64,000 nucleotides of DNA from Cynocephalus volans (taxonomy: Eukaryota > Chordata > Mammalia > Dermoptera > Cynocephalidae), in NCBI RefSeq assembly GCF_027409185.1, contig NC_084464.1, positions 42,817,095 to 42,881,094 on the forward strand, given 5' to 3'. Of the stretch, positions 23,261 through 34,277 are shown one piece after another; position 1 is the first letter of the stretch; the number at the start of each line of letters is the position of its first letter. The notes below the pieces were generated by a model. The model searched no databases. It had not been told where the DNA came from and saw only the letters and a program-made list of their open reading frames with translations. The translations under genes were made by a program, and so were the position numbers.

Positions 23261-23779
23261 TGTAAAGTGTGTTAAATTCTTTTACTTTTGTTGTATGTAT
23301 TTCATGTTACACTTTGCATTACACTTTAAATTTTCAGTTCACTAGTCTAGTTAAGATGATACATAAAATATATAGGAATGTTGTTTATAAAGTGAATATC
23401 AGAATTTGCATTTCAAGTTTTTGATCACTAATTTCACTACAAGTACTTCAGATGCTGCAAATTAACTTCCTTTCATGGGCAGAATTTCATTTTTTCCTTC
23501 AATATACATACTATAATAGGATTATTAATTCACCTGAATATGGGCAAAAGTATGCCCCTCCTCCAAAAAAGAGCAGCATAGAAATGAAACATAAGAGAAA
23601 AAATAACACTTCCATGGTCATATACGGGCAACCCAACGCCTGAAAAAAATGGAATTTCATTAACAGAAGTAAGTCTTGTTATTCAGAAACTGAACTTTTA
23701 TTACCTACAAGCCATCCACAAATATGTTACATAATGAGCACCATAGAAATGTTTTTCAAAAGTTGTGATTCTTTACACC

Positions 23780-23900
23780 TTCCTCACAAGGAAACTAAGA
23801 CTAAAAGAACACTAACCTGCCCAACGTCACCCAGCGTGCAGATAGGTAGAGCTGGGACCAAATGACCCGTGTTTATTTGACTGCAGTGTCCTAAAGTTTT
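23780..23900 (-). mobile_element. MIR element
   Basis: The order 'aaggaaactaagactaaaag', 'cctgcccaacgtcacccagc' and 'gtagagctgggaccaaatga' matches the reverse-complement half of MIR. Confidence 0.6.
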
Positions 23901-25214
23901 CCTTTCTGATCTTTAGAATGTGGACAAGGTGATCAAAGGATGCACCCTAGAGGGGCACAATATCCAGAATAGGACTTTTAGAAACACACAAGAGATGTTT
24001 TAGGGAAGACTCAGTCCGGCAGTGCAAAATGTGAAAACCAGGAAAGAGCCCTGTGGCCATATGGAACTCAATGGCAGCCTGGGAACATAAGAAGGTGCTC
24101 TTCTGTGGCCAGTGCTGAATGCAGCAACCAAGACACTTGAACTGAGTCTCTGAAGTGTCTCAGACCAGCAGCATCAGCATCACCTGGCACTCAGTGGTGC
24201 ATTTGTAGTGTATCAAAAGATACAAACATGGTACTGGGAAAGATGGCGGGGGTTACCTTTAGATTGAGTGATTGAGGGAGATTAAAACCAAGGCCTGAAG
24301 GTGGAGAAGGAAGGAATCAAGTGAGTAGGAAAGAAGATCCTTCAGGGAAGGGACCAGAAAGTACAAAGGCCCTGAGGTTGGAAAGAGCTTGATGTGGTCA
24401 AGGAATGTGGCTTGAGCTTAGAGCTTGAATAGGGGCCAGTACACATGGGCCTTAAAATAGGCCTTGATAGGGAATTGGGATGTGATTCTAGGATCTGTGG
24501 GAGGCAATTGGTGCTGTTTAAACAGGAGGGTGAGTTAATCTAGTTTCCATTTTTATATCCAGCTCTGGCTGCTGGATGGAGAACAGTGGGGTAGGGGGAG
24601 ATGGAGAGGAGATGCTAGGAGACAAGATTAGTATTTGGAAAGGAGATCCTTTTCTTCCTTTAAGAAAGAAAGGAAGGTAATGTAGACATTTTCATGTGAC
24701 GGGAAGGGAAATGGTGCTCACAGTGGATGGAGCTCAGTCTCAGGAGTTGGTGCCAGAGAATCAACAGTTAGAAGTTTTCCAAGCAGCAGTAAGTGTTGAG
24801 CCGATGCTAATATTAATTTGTACTGGGCAAAGATAGTAAGATTCTGTGATTTTTCAACATTAAGTTTACTGCCCAGAAGCAAGAGAGAAATGGGGTGGTG
24901 ATGATTTAGCATTGGACATAGATGTGCACCTGGGGAAGGGTTGACAAGAAGGGAAAGTCTGATGTCAAAAGTGTATTATGGAGGGAAAAATGGAAGCAAA
25001 AAGGAAGAACAAACTGAAACAGGAGAGAGGAAAGTGCCTGCAGGGCTTGGCGAAGAAGCAAACTGGCCAATGGGTATGGTGAAATGGATGAGTGCTCGTC
25101 CTTTCTCCCCCTGCCAAAAAGAAAGGTCTTTTCTTTATATAATCTTTACGTAAGTAAAAAGTAACAGGTCCTTTGGATTTTCATGGGGAATTTGAAAGAA
25201 AAATGGTCAAACTT

Positions 25215-25317
25215 TTGGGGGGGTTTTTGGCAGCTGTCCAGTAATGGGATCTGAACCCTGGACACCTTGGTTTTACCAGCACCACGCTTAAACTAAGTGA
25301 GCTAACTGGTCAGCCCT
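25215..25317 (-). mobile_element. tRNA-Ile monomer SINE
   Basis: Reverse orientation: GGCAGCTGTCCAGTAATGGG, GATCTGAACCC, an ACCAGCACCACGCTT segment and GAGCTAACTGGTCAGCCC. It is diverged from the consensus-like copies, so it is probably older. Confidence 0.7.
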
Positions 25318-25714
25318 AGAACTCATTTTAAAAATTAAAATATATTAGAAACTTTAAGCTCTCTTTAAAGGTTCTTGTGGCCTGTTGTGAGAGATAAAGG
25401 GAAGGGAGTGAAAGCAGGCAGTAGATAGAAAGTTGTGACCACTAGGTTGTGACATGTTTGTTTGGCTTTTTCCACTTGAGCTGTGTATTTTTTGGTATTT
25501 CACCTCTTAGCTTGGTCCTCAGATTATGTCTTCTCAGGTCTTCCTCTCCCAGTGCTCAGAGCAATAGACCTGAACACTCCCGGCAAGACTGAGCAAAGGG
25601 AAGGGAAAACTAGCTCCACTGGCCTTACTAAATGTAATGAGGCCTGTGAGATGTAAAAAGTTGTTGCCCTCATGTGGCCAATGCTGGAAATAACAGCCAA
25701 GACACTTGTGTTCT

Positions 25715-25890
25715 AGGGCAGTATTCTCAGTGTTTTCAAGATCAGCAGCATCAGCAACACCTGGGAAACGAATCTTGGGATTTATCACAGACCTACTAAA
25801 TCAAAAACCTTGGTAGCCCCCACTCCCAATTTGTCTTCCTACAAGCCCTTCAGCTAATTCTGATGAACGCTAAACGGTTTGAAAACCACC
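25715..25890. mobile_element. MER5A-like hAT DNA transposon fossil
   Basis: The series 'agcagcatcagcaacacctg', 'cacagacctactaaatcaaa', 'acaagcccttcagctaattc' and 'cggtttgaaaaccacc' is the MER5A layout. A shorter similar piece (agcagcatcagcatcacctg) is near 24166. Confidence 0.65.
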
Positions 25891-26062
25891 TTTCTCAAGC
25901 AACCCACATCCCAATGCATGTTGAGATCCCCACCCCAACAGCATAATACAGTCCTAATTTCCGGTTTCAAACTTCCTAAAGTTAGTCCTGTCCCTCCATT
26001 TTTCTGGTCTCCAAAACCTCCTGCCTCCCCAGCAATCTTATTTAAGACCTCAATTTATCCTT

Positions 26063-26115
26063 TTTTTCCTTCTTTTTGGGGGTAGGGTGGGGTGGGGCTG
26101 CTGGCCGGTATGGGG
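26063..26115 (-). mobile_element. 5'-truncated monomer SINE next to the L1
   Basis: A T-rich tail and GGCTGCTGGCCGGTATGGGG remain of a reverse-oriented monomer. The direct repeat aatttatcctt at 26052-26062 and 26116-26126 is the target-site duplication. The LINE-1 begins 24 bases further right. Confidence 0.65.
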
Positions 26116-26601
26116 AATTTATCCTTAAGAACTAAAGATGGGAATACCGTATGAAGGTGGAGGATTGGAGTGAAGCTTCTACAAGCCAAGGAACACCAAA
26201 GATTGCTGGAAAACCACCAGAAGCTAGAAAGAGACCCCTGAGTACTGTCACCACCACCAGATAGACTTTGGACTTCCTAGCCTCAGAAACCACATGTAAA
26301 TACTGAATGAGCGGCGGCGGCGGCCCCTCCTCACCCAAACATCAGAGCCCTCCAGACCCAGGTGCCCCAACAATATCTCCTCAAGCCAAAGCCACGGGAC
26401 CCCAAGGACTGCATTTGTATACCCTCCCACCCAACTCCTCCTCAGGACCTGACCTGACTGAAGGACATTTACCAGCTAACTGCTCCCACCAACTCACCCT
26501 AAGAGAGCCGGTCTGTCTGCTGTGTACATCAGACTGCCCAGTGGAACAGAAGATACTCTGCTCATTTCATCTGATCTGTGGACTGTGAAACCCCTGCCGC
26601 A

Positions 26602-27570
26602 ATGAATAAACATCAAAGAAAAGATACCAGAAATATGAAAAATCAAGAAAGTACACCACCAAAAGATAATAAACCTCAAGCTCTAGATCCTATAGAACAA
26701 GAAGCCCTTGAAATGACTGGCAAGGAATTTCGAATGATAATTCTAAGGAAACTGAATGAGATACAAGAAAACTCAGCTAGACATCATGATGAAATGAGGA
26801 AAAGTATACAGGACCTGAAAGAGGAAATATACAAGGAAATCAATGCCCTGAAAAAAAATGTAGCAGAACTAGCCGAACTGAAGAAGTTATTCAGCGAAAT
26901 AAGAAACACAACGGAGAGTTTAACCAGCAGGCTTGTGGAAGTTGAAGAGAGAACCTCTGAACTTGAAGATGGGCTGTTTGAAATAACACAAGCAGACAAA
27001 AAGAAAGAAAAAAGAATCAAAGGCATTGAAGAAAATGAGAGAGATATCAGACAACCTTAAGTGCTCAAATATCCAAGTCATGGGTATTCCAGAAGGGGAG
27101 GAAAAAGGAGATTGCATTGAAAACATATTCAACAAAATAGTGGCAGAAAACTTCCCAGGAATAGGAAAAATCACAGATCTTCAGATCCAGGAAGCTCAAC
27201 GATCTCCAAACTTATTCAACACAAAAAGGACTTCTCCAAGACATGTTATAGTGAAATTGGCAAAACTCAGAGATAAAGAGAGAATCTTAAAAGCTGCAAG
27301 AGAGAAGCGTCAAATCACCTATAAGGGAGCCCCAATCAGGCTAACATCAGACTTTTCATCAAAAACCCTAAAAGCCAGAAAGGAATGGGATGATATATGC
27401 TAAAAGACAGAGATTGTCAGCCAAGAATACTCTACCCTGCAAGGCTATTCTTCCGAAATGAAGGGCAAATAGTATATTTCTCAGACAAACAAAAACTGCA
27501 GGAGTTCACTACAAGACCACCCTTAAAAGAAATTCTCAAGGGAGCACTGGGTTTGGTTCCTGAAAAATAA
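26602..27570 (+). pseudogene. L1 ORF1 (RNA-binding chaperone), frameshifted
   Basis: It starts MNKHQRKDTRNMKNQ. A coiled-coil-like Glu/Lys/Leu-rich region spans roughly residues 40-130. Near 27040-27060 the frame shifts and the RNA-recognition segment continues (NIQVMGIPEGEEKGD, then ENFPGIGK). A stop after KEWDDIC, with a further frame change, precedes the C-terminal basic end, which finishes near 27570. L1 ORF1 protein normally trimerises and coats its RNA; this copy cannot make a full-length product. Confidence 0.85.
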
Positions 27571-27634
27571 CTACCACTGCCATAAAAACCCAAGAAAAAT
27601 CTAAACCCACTAGTATAATAAAAATGGCATTCAT

Positions 27635-27779
27635 TGGGCCAAGCCTGTGGCGCACCAGGGAGAGTGCAGCACTGGGAGCGCGGCGATGCTCCCGCCGCAG
27701 GTTCGGATCCTATATAGGAATGGCCGGTGCACTCACTGGCTGAGTGCCGGTCACGAAAAAAGGCAAAAATAAATAAATA
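27635..27779 (+). mobile_element. GC-rich tRNA-derived SINE nested in L1
   Basis: Starts GGGCCAAGCCTGTGGCGCAC and ends GGTCACG followed by an A-rich tail with AAAT repeats. The target-site duplication aaaatggcattcat is at 27621-27634 and 27780-27793. It lies between L1 ORF1 and ORF2. Confidence 0.85.
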
Positions 27780-27915
27780 AAAATGGCATTCATGAAGAGA
27801 AAACAAACAAAAAGGCTACCTACAACCTAAGGAACCAACAAACACAGAAACCAAACAGTAAATCAGAAAGCAAGGAACAAAAGACACCTAAGACAACCAA
27901 ACAACAATCAATAAA

Positions 27916-30900
27916 ATGCTAGGAATAAATCAACACTTTTCAATAACAACTCTTAATGTAAAAGACTTAAATTCCCCAATCAAAAGACACAGACTGGCTG
28001 ACTGGATTAAAAAGGAGGACCCAACTATATGCTGCCTTCAAGAGACCCACCTCACCCATAAAGACTCACATAGACTAAGAGTGAAAGGATGGAAAAAGAT
28101 TTACCATGCAAACAGAAAAGAAAAACTAGCTGGAGTAGCTATTCTTATATCTGATAAAGTAGACTTTAAACTAAAAACCATAAAAAGAGACAATGAGGGA
28201 CACTATGAAATGATAAAAGGACTGATCCATCAAGAAGACATAACAATCATAAATATGGGGCCGAGCCCATGGCGCACTCGGGAGAGTGTGGCGCTGGGAG
28301 CGCGGCGACGCTCCCGCCGCGGGTTCGGATCCTATATAGGAATGGCCGGTGCACTCACTGGCTGAGTGCCGGTCACGAAAAAGACAAAAAAAAAAAAAAA
28401 AAAAACAATCATAAATATGTACGTGCCCAATGTTGGAGCAGCCAGATTTATAAAACAAACTCTATTAGACCTAAAGAAGGAAATAGACACTAATAACTAT
28501 AATAGCCGGAGACCTGAACTCCCCACTGTTAATATTAGACAGATCATCTAGGCAAAGAATCAGCAGAGAAACACAAGATCTAAACAATACTCTAGACCAA
28601 TTGGATTTGCAGATATCTACAGAACATTCAATCTAACAACCTCAGAATATTCATTCTTCTCATCAGCACATGGATCATTCTCCAGGATAGATCACATATT
28701 AGGTCACAAATCAAGTCTCAACAAATTCAAAAAAATTGGAATTATCCCATAAATTTTCTCAGACCTTAATGGATTAAGACTAGAAATCAATAACAAACAA
28801 AATTCTGGAAACTATACAAACACATGGAAATTAAACAGCATTCTACTTAATGACATATGGGTCCAAGAAGAAATCAAGCAGGAAATCAAAAAATTTATTG
28901 AAACTAATGAAAATAATGATACATCATACCAAAACCTGTGGGATACTGCAACAGCAGTACTAAGGGGGAAATTTACTTCATTAAATGCTCACCTCAGAAG
29001 AATGGAAAGATGGCAAGTGAACTACCTAACACTTCACCTTAAAGAATCTAGAAAAACAAGAATAATCCAAACCTAAAGTTAGCAGACGGAAAGAAATTAT
29101 TAAGATCAGAGGAGAATTTAATGAAATTGAAACCCAAAAAACAATACAAAACATCAATGAATCAAAAAGTTGGTTTTTTGAAAAGATGAATAAAATTGAC
29201 AAACCATTAGCATGGCTAACAAAAAAAAGAAGAGAGAAGATTCAAATAACAAAAATTAGAAATGAAAAAGGTGATATTACAACTGATTCATCTGAAATAC
29301 AAGGAATCATTCGAGACTACTGTAAACAACTATACGCCAACAAGTTTGAAAATCTGGAGGAAATGGATAAATTTCTGAAGACACACAAGCTCCCAAAACT
29401 GAGCCGTGAAGGTGTAGAAAATCTGAACAGACCAATAACAATAAAGGAGATTGAAGCTGTTATCAGAAAGCTCCCAATAAAGAAAAGCCCAGAACCAGAT
29501 GGATTCACAGCAGAATTTTACCAAACATCCAAAGAGGAATTGACACCGATTCTTTACAAACTATTCCAAAAGATCGAAACAAACGCAAATCTCCCAAACT
29601 CATTCTATGAAGCAAACATCATCCTGATACCAAAACCAGGTAAAGATATAACCAAAAAAGAAAACTACAGGCCGATATCCTTGATGAATATAGATGCAAA
29701 AATCCTCACTAAAATACTAGCAAACAGAATACAGCAACACATACGTAAAATTATTTACCACGATCAAGTGGCATTCATCCCAGGGATGCAAGGTTGGTTC
29801 AACATACGCAAATCAATAAATGTGATACACCATATTAATAAACTCAAACACAAGGACCATATGATCATCTCTATAGATGTTGAAAAAGCATTTGATAAAA
29901 TTCAACACTCATTCATGACAAAGACCCTCTATAAGTTAGGTATAGATGGAAAGTATCTCAACATAATTAAAGCCATATATGCCAAACCCACTGCCAATAT
30001 CATCCTGAATGGGCAAAAGCTGAAAGCTTTTCCTTTAAGAACAGGAACTAGACAAGGATGCCCACTTTCACCATTCCTATTCAACATAGTGTTGGAAGTA
30101 CTAGCCAGAGTAATCAGAGAAGAGAAGGAAATAAAGGGCATCCAGATTGGAAAAGATGAAGTCAAACTGTCCCTGTTTGCAGATGACATGATCCTATATA
30201 TCGAACAGCCTAAAGCCTCTACAAAAAACTCTTGGAGTTGATAAATGATTTCAGCACAGTAGCAGGATACAAAATCAACACACAAAAATCAGTAGCATTT
30301 CTATTCTGCAATAGTGAACATGCAGAAAGAGAAATCAAGAAAGCTTGCCCATTTACAATAGCCACCAAAAAAATAAAATACTTAGGAATTGAGTTAACCA
30401 AGGAGGTGAAAAATCTCTGTAATGAGAACTACAAACCACTGCTGAGAGAAATTAGAGAGGATACAAGAAGATGGAAAGATATCCCATGCTCTTGGATTGG
30501 AAGAATCAACATAGGGAAAATGTCCATACTACCCAAAGTGATATACAAATTTAATGCAATCTCCATCAAAGTTCCAATGACATTTTTCCCAGAAATGGAA
30601 TGACCTATCCAGACAAAGACCACGCATAGCCAAAGCAACGCTGAGCAAAAAAAATAAACCTGGAGACATAACACTACCTGGCTTTAAACTATACTACAAA
30701 GCTATAATAACCAAAACAGTATGGTACTTGCATAAAAACAGACACACTGATCAATGGAATAGAATCCAGAATCCAGAAATCAACCCACACACCTACAGGA
30801 ATCTGATCTTTGACAAAGCCTATACACTGGGGAAGAGACTGCCTCTTTAGCAAATGGTGCTGGGAAAACTGGATATCAATATGCAGGAGAATGAAACTAG

Positions 30901-31682
30901 ACCCATACCTTTCACCATACACTAAAGTCAACTCAAAATGGATTAAAGAATTAAACATACTCCCTGAAACAATAAAACTTCTTAAAGAAAACATAGGAGA
31001 GACACTTCAGGAAATAGGACTGGACACAGACTTCATGAATATGACCCCAAAAGCACGGGCAACCAAAGTAAAAATAAACAAATGGGATTATATCAAACTA
31101 AAGAGCTTCTGCACAGCAAAAGAAACAATTAACAGAGTTAAAAGACAACCAACAGAGTGGGAGAAAATATTTGCAAAATATACATCTGACAAAGGATTAA
31201 TATCCAGAGTATACAAGGAACTCAAACAACTTTACAAGAAAAAAACAAGCAACCCAATTAAAAAATGGGCAAAAGAGCTAAGCAGGCATTTCTCTAAGGA
31301 TGATATACAAATGGCCAACAGACATATGAAAAAATGCTCAACATCACTCAGCATCCGGGAAATGCAAATCAAAACTACACTGAGATACCATCTCACCCCA
31401 GTTAGGATGGCTAAAATCCAAAAGACTCTGAACAATAAATGCTGGCGAGGTTGTGGAGAAAAAGGAACTCTCATACATTGTTGGTGGGACTGCAAAATGG
31501 TGCAGCCTCTATGGAATATGGTATGGAGGTTCCTCAAACAGTTGCAGATAGATCTGCCATATGACCCAGCTATCCCACTGCTGGGAATATACCCAGAGGA
31601 ATGGAAATCATCAAGTCGAAGGTATACCTGTTCCCCAATGTTAATCGCAGCACTCTTTACAATAGCTAAGATTTGGAAATAG
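27916..31682 (+). pseudogene. L1 ORF2 (endonuclease / reverse transcriptase), broken
   Basis: The N-terminal endonuclease starts MLGINQHFSITTLNVKDLNS with the CLQETH motif. The SINE at 28258 interrupts it in the middle of the endonuclease. The reverse transcriptase is readable at 29186-30241 with [10 protein letters not shown], the YxDD-type catalytic region. Frames then shift near 30240 and again between 30600 and 30810. The C-terminal Cys/His region ([16 protein letters not shown]) ends at 31682. Several frame changes and stops show it is inactive. Confidence 0.9.
28258..28404 (+). mobile_element. GC-rich tRNA-derived SINE inside L1 ORF2
   Basis: GGGCCGAGCCCATGGCGCAC start, GGTCACG end and a pure A-run of about 20. 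The 15-base target-site duplication acaatcataaatatg is at 28243-28257 and 28405-28419. The body differs from the 12063 copy at one position (GAGTGCCGG against GAGTGCTGG). Confidence 0.9.
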
Positions 31683-31833
31683 CCCAAATGTCCATCATCG
31701 TATGAGTGGATATGGAAAATGTGGTACATCTACACAATGGAATACTACTCAGCTATAAAAATGAATGAAATACTACCATTTGCAACATCATGGATGGACC
31801 TTGAGAGAATTATATTAAGTGAAAAAAGTCAGG

Positions 31834-32000
31834 GCCGGCCCGTGGCTCACTCGGGAGAGTGTGGTGCTGATAACACCAAGGCCACGGGTTCAGATCCCAT
31901 ATAGGGATGGCTGGTTGCTCACTGGGTGAGCGTGGTGCTGACAACACCAAGTCAAGGGTTAAGATCCCCTTACCGGTTATCTTTTTTGGAAAAAAAAAAA
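31834..32000 (+). mobile_element. tRNA-Ile dimer SINE nested in L1 3' region
   Basis: Starts GGCCGGCCCGTGGCTCAC in sense orientation. The left monomer has CTGATAACACC, the right one CTGACAACACC, and the end is CCCCTTACCGGTTATCTT plus A's. The flanking repeat aaaaaagtcagg is seen at about 31822-31833 and 32001-32012. Confidence 0.87.
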
Positions 32001-32310
32001 AAAAAAGTCAGGCACAGAAAGAGAAATCCCACATGTTCTCACTTATTGGTGGGAGCTAAAAATAAATCAATCAATTCACACACACACCAAAAAAAAAAAA
32101 ACGGGGGGGGGGGAGAAGACACAACAACTACAATTCTTTGAAGTTGATATGACAAGCAAACAGAAAGGACATTTTTGGGTGGGAGGGGGGAGAGGGAGGA
32201 GGCAGGGCGGGTTTTGGTAATGGCCACAATAATCAACCACATTGTATATCGACAAAACAAAATTAAGGAAAAAAAAAAAAATTTAAATATTTAAAAAAAT
32301 GAACTAAAGA

Positions 32311-32412
32311 TAGTGGCTGGCAGGTTTGCTCAGTTGGTTAGAGCACAACCTTGAAATGCCAAGGTCAAGGGTTTGGATCCTCATACAGACCAGTCAACGA
32401 GTTAATAAAAAG
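32311..32412 (+). mobile_element. tRNA-Ile monomer SINE, diverged
   Basis: Directly after the right L1 duplication: GGCTGGCAGGTTTGCTCAGT, TGGTTAGAGC (A box), GGTCAAGGGTTTGGATCC (B box), then an AATAAAAAG tail. It is more diverged than other monomers. Confidence 0.6.
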
Positions 32413-32518
32413 TACTTAGCCTACATCTTTTAGCAGTAGGCCTGTTTTCCTCCCCTCTGCAGAGCCATTTTTTGAGAAGAGCAGTCTTCTGCTTTGTCTT
32501 TCTCCACTGAAACTATTC

Positions 32519-32681
32519 TTTTTTTAAAAAGCTGACCGGTAAGGGGATCTTAACCCTTGACTTAGTGTCAGCACCACGCTCTCCCAAGTGAGCTAACTGG
32601 CCATCCCTACATAGGGATCCGAACCCGTGGCCTTAGTGTTATCAGCACCACACTCTCCCAAGTGAGCCATGGGCCAGCCCC
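32519..32681 (-). mobile_element. tRNA-Ile dimer SINE
   Basis: Reverse dimer with a short T tract, CTGACCGGTAAGGGGATC, GGGATCCGAACCCGTGGCC and a GGGCCAGCCC end. The probable target-site duplication is the imperfect (c/t)tgaaact on both flanks. Confidence 0.78.
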
Positions 32682-33124
32682 TTGAAACTGCTCTTAAAAT
32701 CAACAATGAGCAATCTTTGCCTCCTTCCTTCCCCAGAAACTGCTGTTGGATTTTCCTTCTTCAGCCACTCTCCCTGCTCCTTTCCTCCCCTACCCTCCAC
32801 TCAAATTCCTTCCCTAAGCAGCTCCACGGGGATGCTAGGTTCAGCAAGAATTCGTATGCCCATACCAAGCGTGCAGCCTCAGCAATCGAAATAGCTCTGC
32901 ATGCCAAGGGCCCACTGCTTGAAGAATGTTGACCCATGGACTCTCCTCTGTATCTGCAGTGGTTTACATATTTTGCAAAGTATTCCTTTAGCACTTAATT
33001 TAATACCAACTCTGTGACTTGAAGGTAGCACAAATGCTAGCTCCAAAGGACTAAAACACAGATTCCATAGTTTTGTACTAACAGCAGCTGATAATGGCTT
33101 TAAAAGACTCCAAACACACGAAGG

Positions 33125-34277
33125 GTTAAATAAGCTGCTTCTCTTTGCACTGTTTATTAATGTACAAAATATACAAAACAAAAAGAAAATACTCATCCTC
33201 AAATTCATTGTGGCTCTAACCCAAGACCCTGCACAAAACCCAACCAATCCACTGTTTTCACAGAAAACAACTGATGCTGGGACAGATGAAGGAGAGGACT
33301 GGGAAAGGGCAAAATCATCTGGCTGAATCCACCCAGGAAGGCACCTGTTGGGGATTCAGAGGTGGCTGATGGGGCAAGTTTGCTGGAAACCTCACACTGA
33401 CAAGGTTCCAAGTGGGGACAAGGAGCAAGCTAACTCCCAAAGGCAGTGCATGTAGTGTGACTGTCAGGCCCAGCATGCTGGGCTTAAATTGTTGAAAAGC
33501 TGGTCTCACTGAAGTGTACTTAGTAAGTCTCCAGAATGGCTGTAGGCAAAAGTGGACCACCACCACTGGCCTCACCTGTACCAGCTAAAACTTTCAATGG
33601 ACACAGATGTGAATTTGCCATCATTGGACGTAGCAGACCCATGATGCAGACTTGGGTGTTAAAATAGAAGGCTGCAAAGTCTTACTTGAGAAAGGACTCA
33701 GAATGTAGAATCCGTGTTGGGGGAGGAGTGGGGATGATGTGTGTTCCAGAACTCAAATCCAGCCTGATTGAGCCCTCTCAGTGCAGTGGGATATACAATA
33801 CCCCTTAAACCATCTCCCCACCCCATGAGGAATAATGAACTTAGCTGGGATGATTTCCTAAGTGCAGCTGATCCCATGTCAGTTCTGTGTGCTTGTGGAG
33901 GACCCACAATAGGAGAGTAGAGGTGTTCTCCAGGATAACCAGCTTTTGGTTCTCAGACTTTAGGGTAATACTGGAAAGGGGTTTGGGATACAGGGTGAAT
34001 CTCCTCAAAAAGTGAAGCCAACTGGGTCTCCTCTTCAAGCAGTCCAGGGTACAGAATGTGTCCAGTTTCTCTCCTCCCCAGACTGGAGGAAAATATGTAC
34101 ATCAATGCGCACCAGTGATCAGAAAACCCCCAGGAACCCAAGCAGGTGGGATCTGAAGGTGCCGGCTCCTCATCAGCTGGGAAAAGGGAAAAATGGGCCT
34201 CACAGAAGCCATAACAGGGCAAAGGAGCAAGGCTGCAGTCCGTGGTGGGGGGTGTGGGTGGGGCAGGCAGGTGGTCC
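33125..34277 (-). other. PPP1R10: PPP1R10 3' UTR with poly(A) signal
   Basis: About 1.15 kb lies between the PPP1R10 stop codon and a reverse-strand AATAAA (TTTATT at 33153-33158). Cleavage is expected near 33125-33140. No SINE interrupts it. The gene ends tail-to-tail with ABCF1. Confidence 0.75.

Larger units (their letters stand above)
21911..26051. other. ABCF1-PPP1R10 intergenic spacer, left part
   Basis: This is the left part of the gap between two convergent genes. It holds MIR copies near 23105 and 23780, L2-like DNA around 24290-24560, a monomer SINE at 25215 and a MER5-like fossil near 25715. I see no exon with a supported frame or conserved protein. Confidence 0.7.
26140..32300 (+). 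mobile_element. LINE-1 retrotransposon, nearly full length, disabled
   Basis: The direct repeat gaactaaagat at 26129-26139 and 32301-32311 brackets a sense-strand L1, ending in an A-rich tail from about 32263. Inside are ~460 bases of 5' UTR with a GGCGGCGGCGGC run, ORF1 (26602-27570), a spacer, ORF2 (27916-31682) and a 3' UTR. Three SINEs are nested in it (27635, 28258, 31834); without them the element is about 5.7 kb. Both ORFs carry frameshifts and stops. The 3' UTR has G-runs at 32104-32112 and 32178-32211. The clear duplication and moderate decay suggest an insertion younger than the fragments elsewhere in the window but older than the nested SINEs. Confidence 0.93.
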
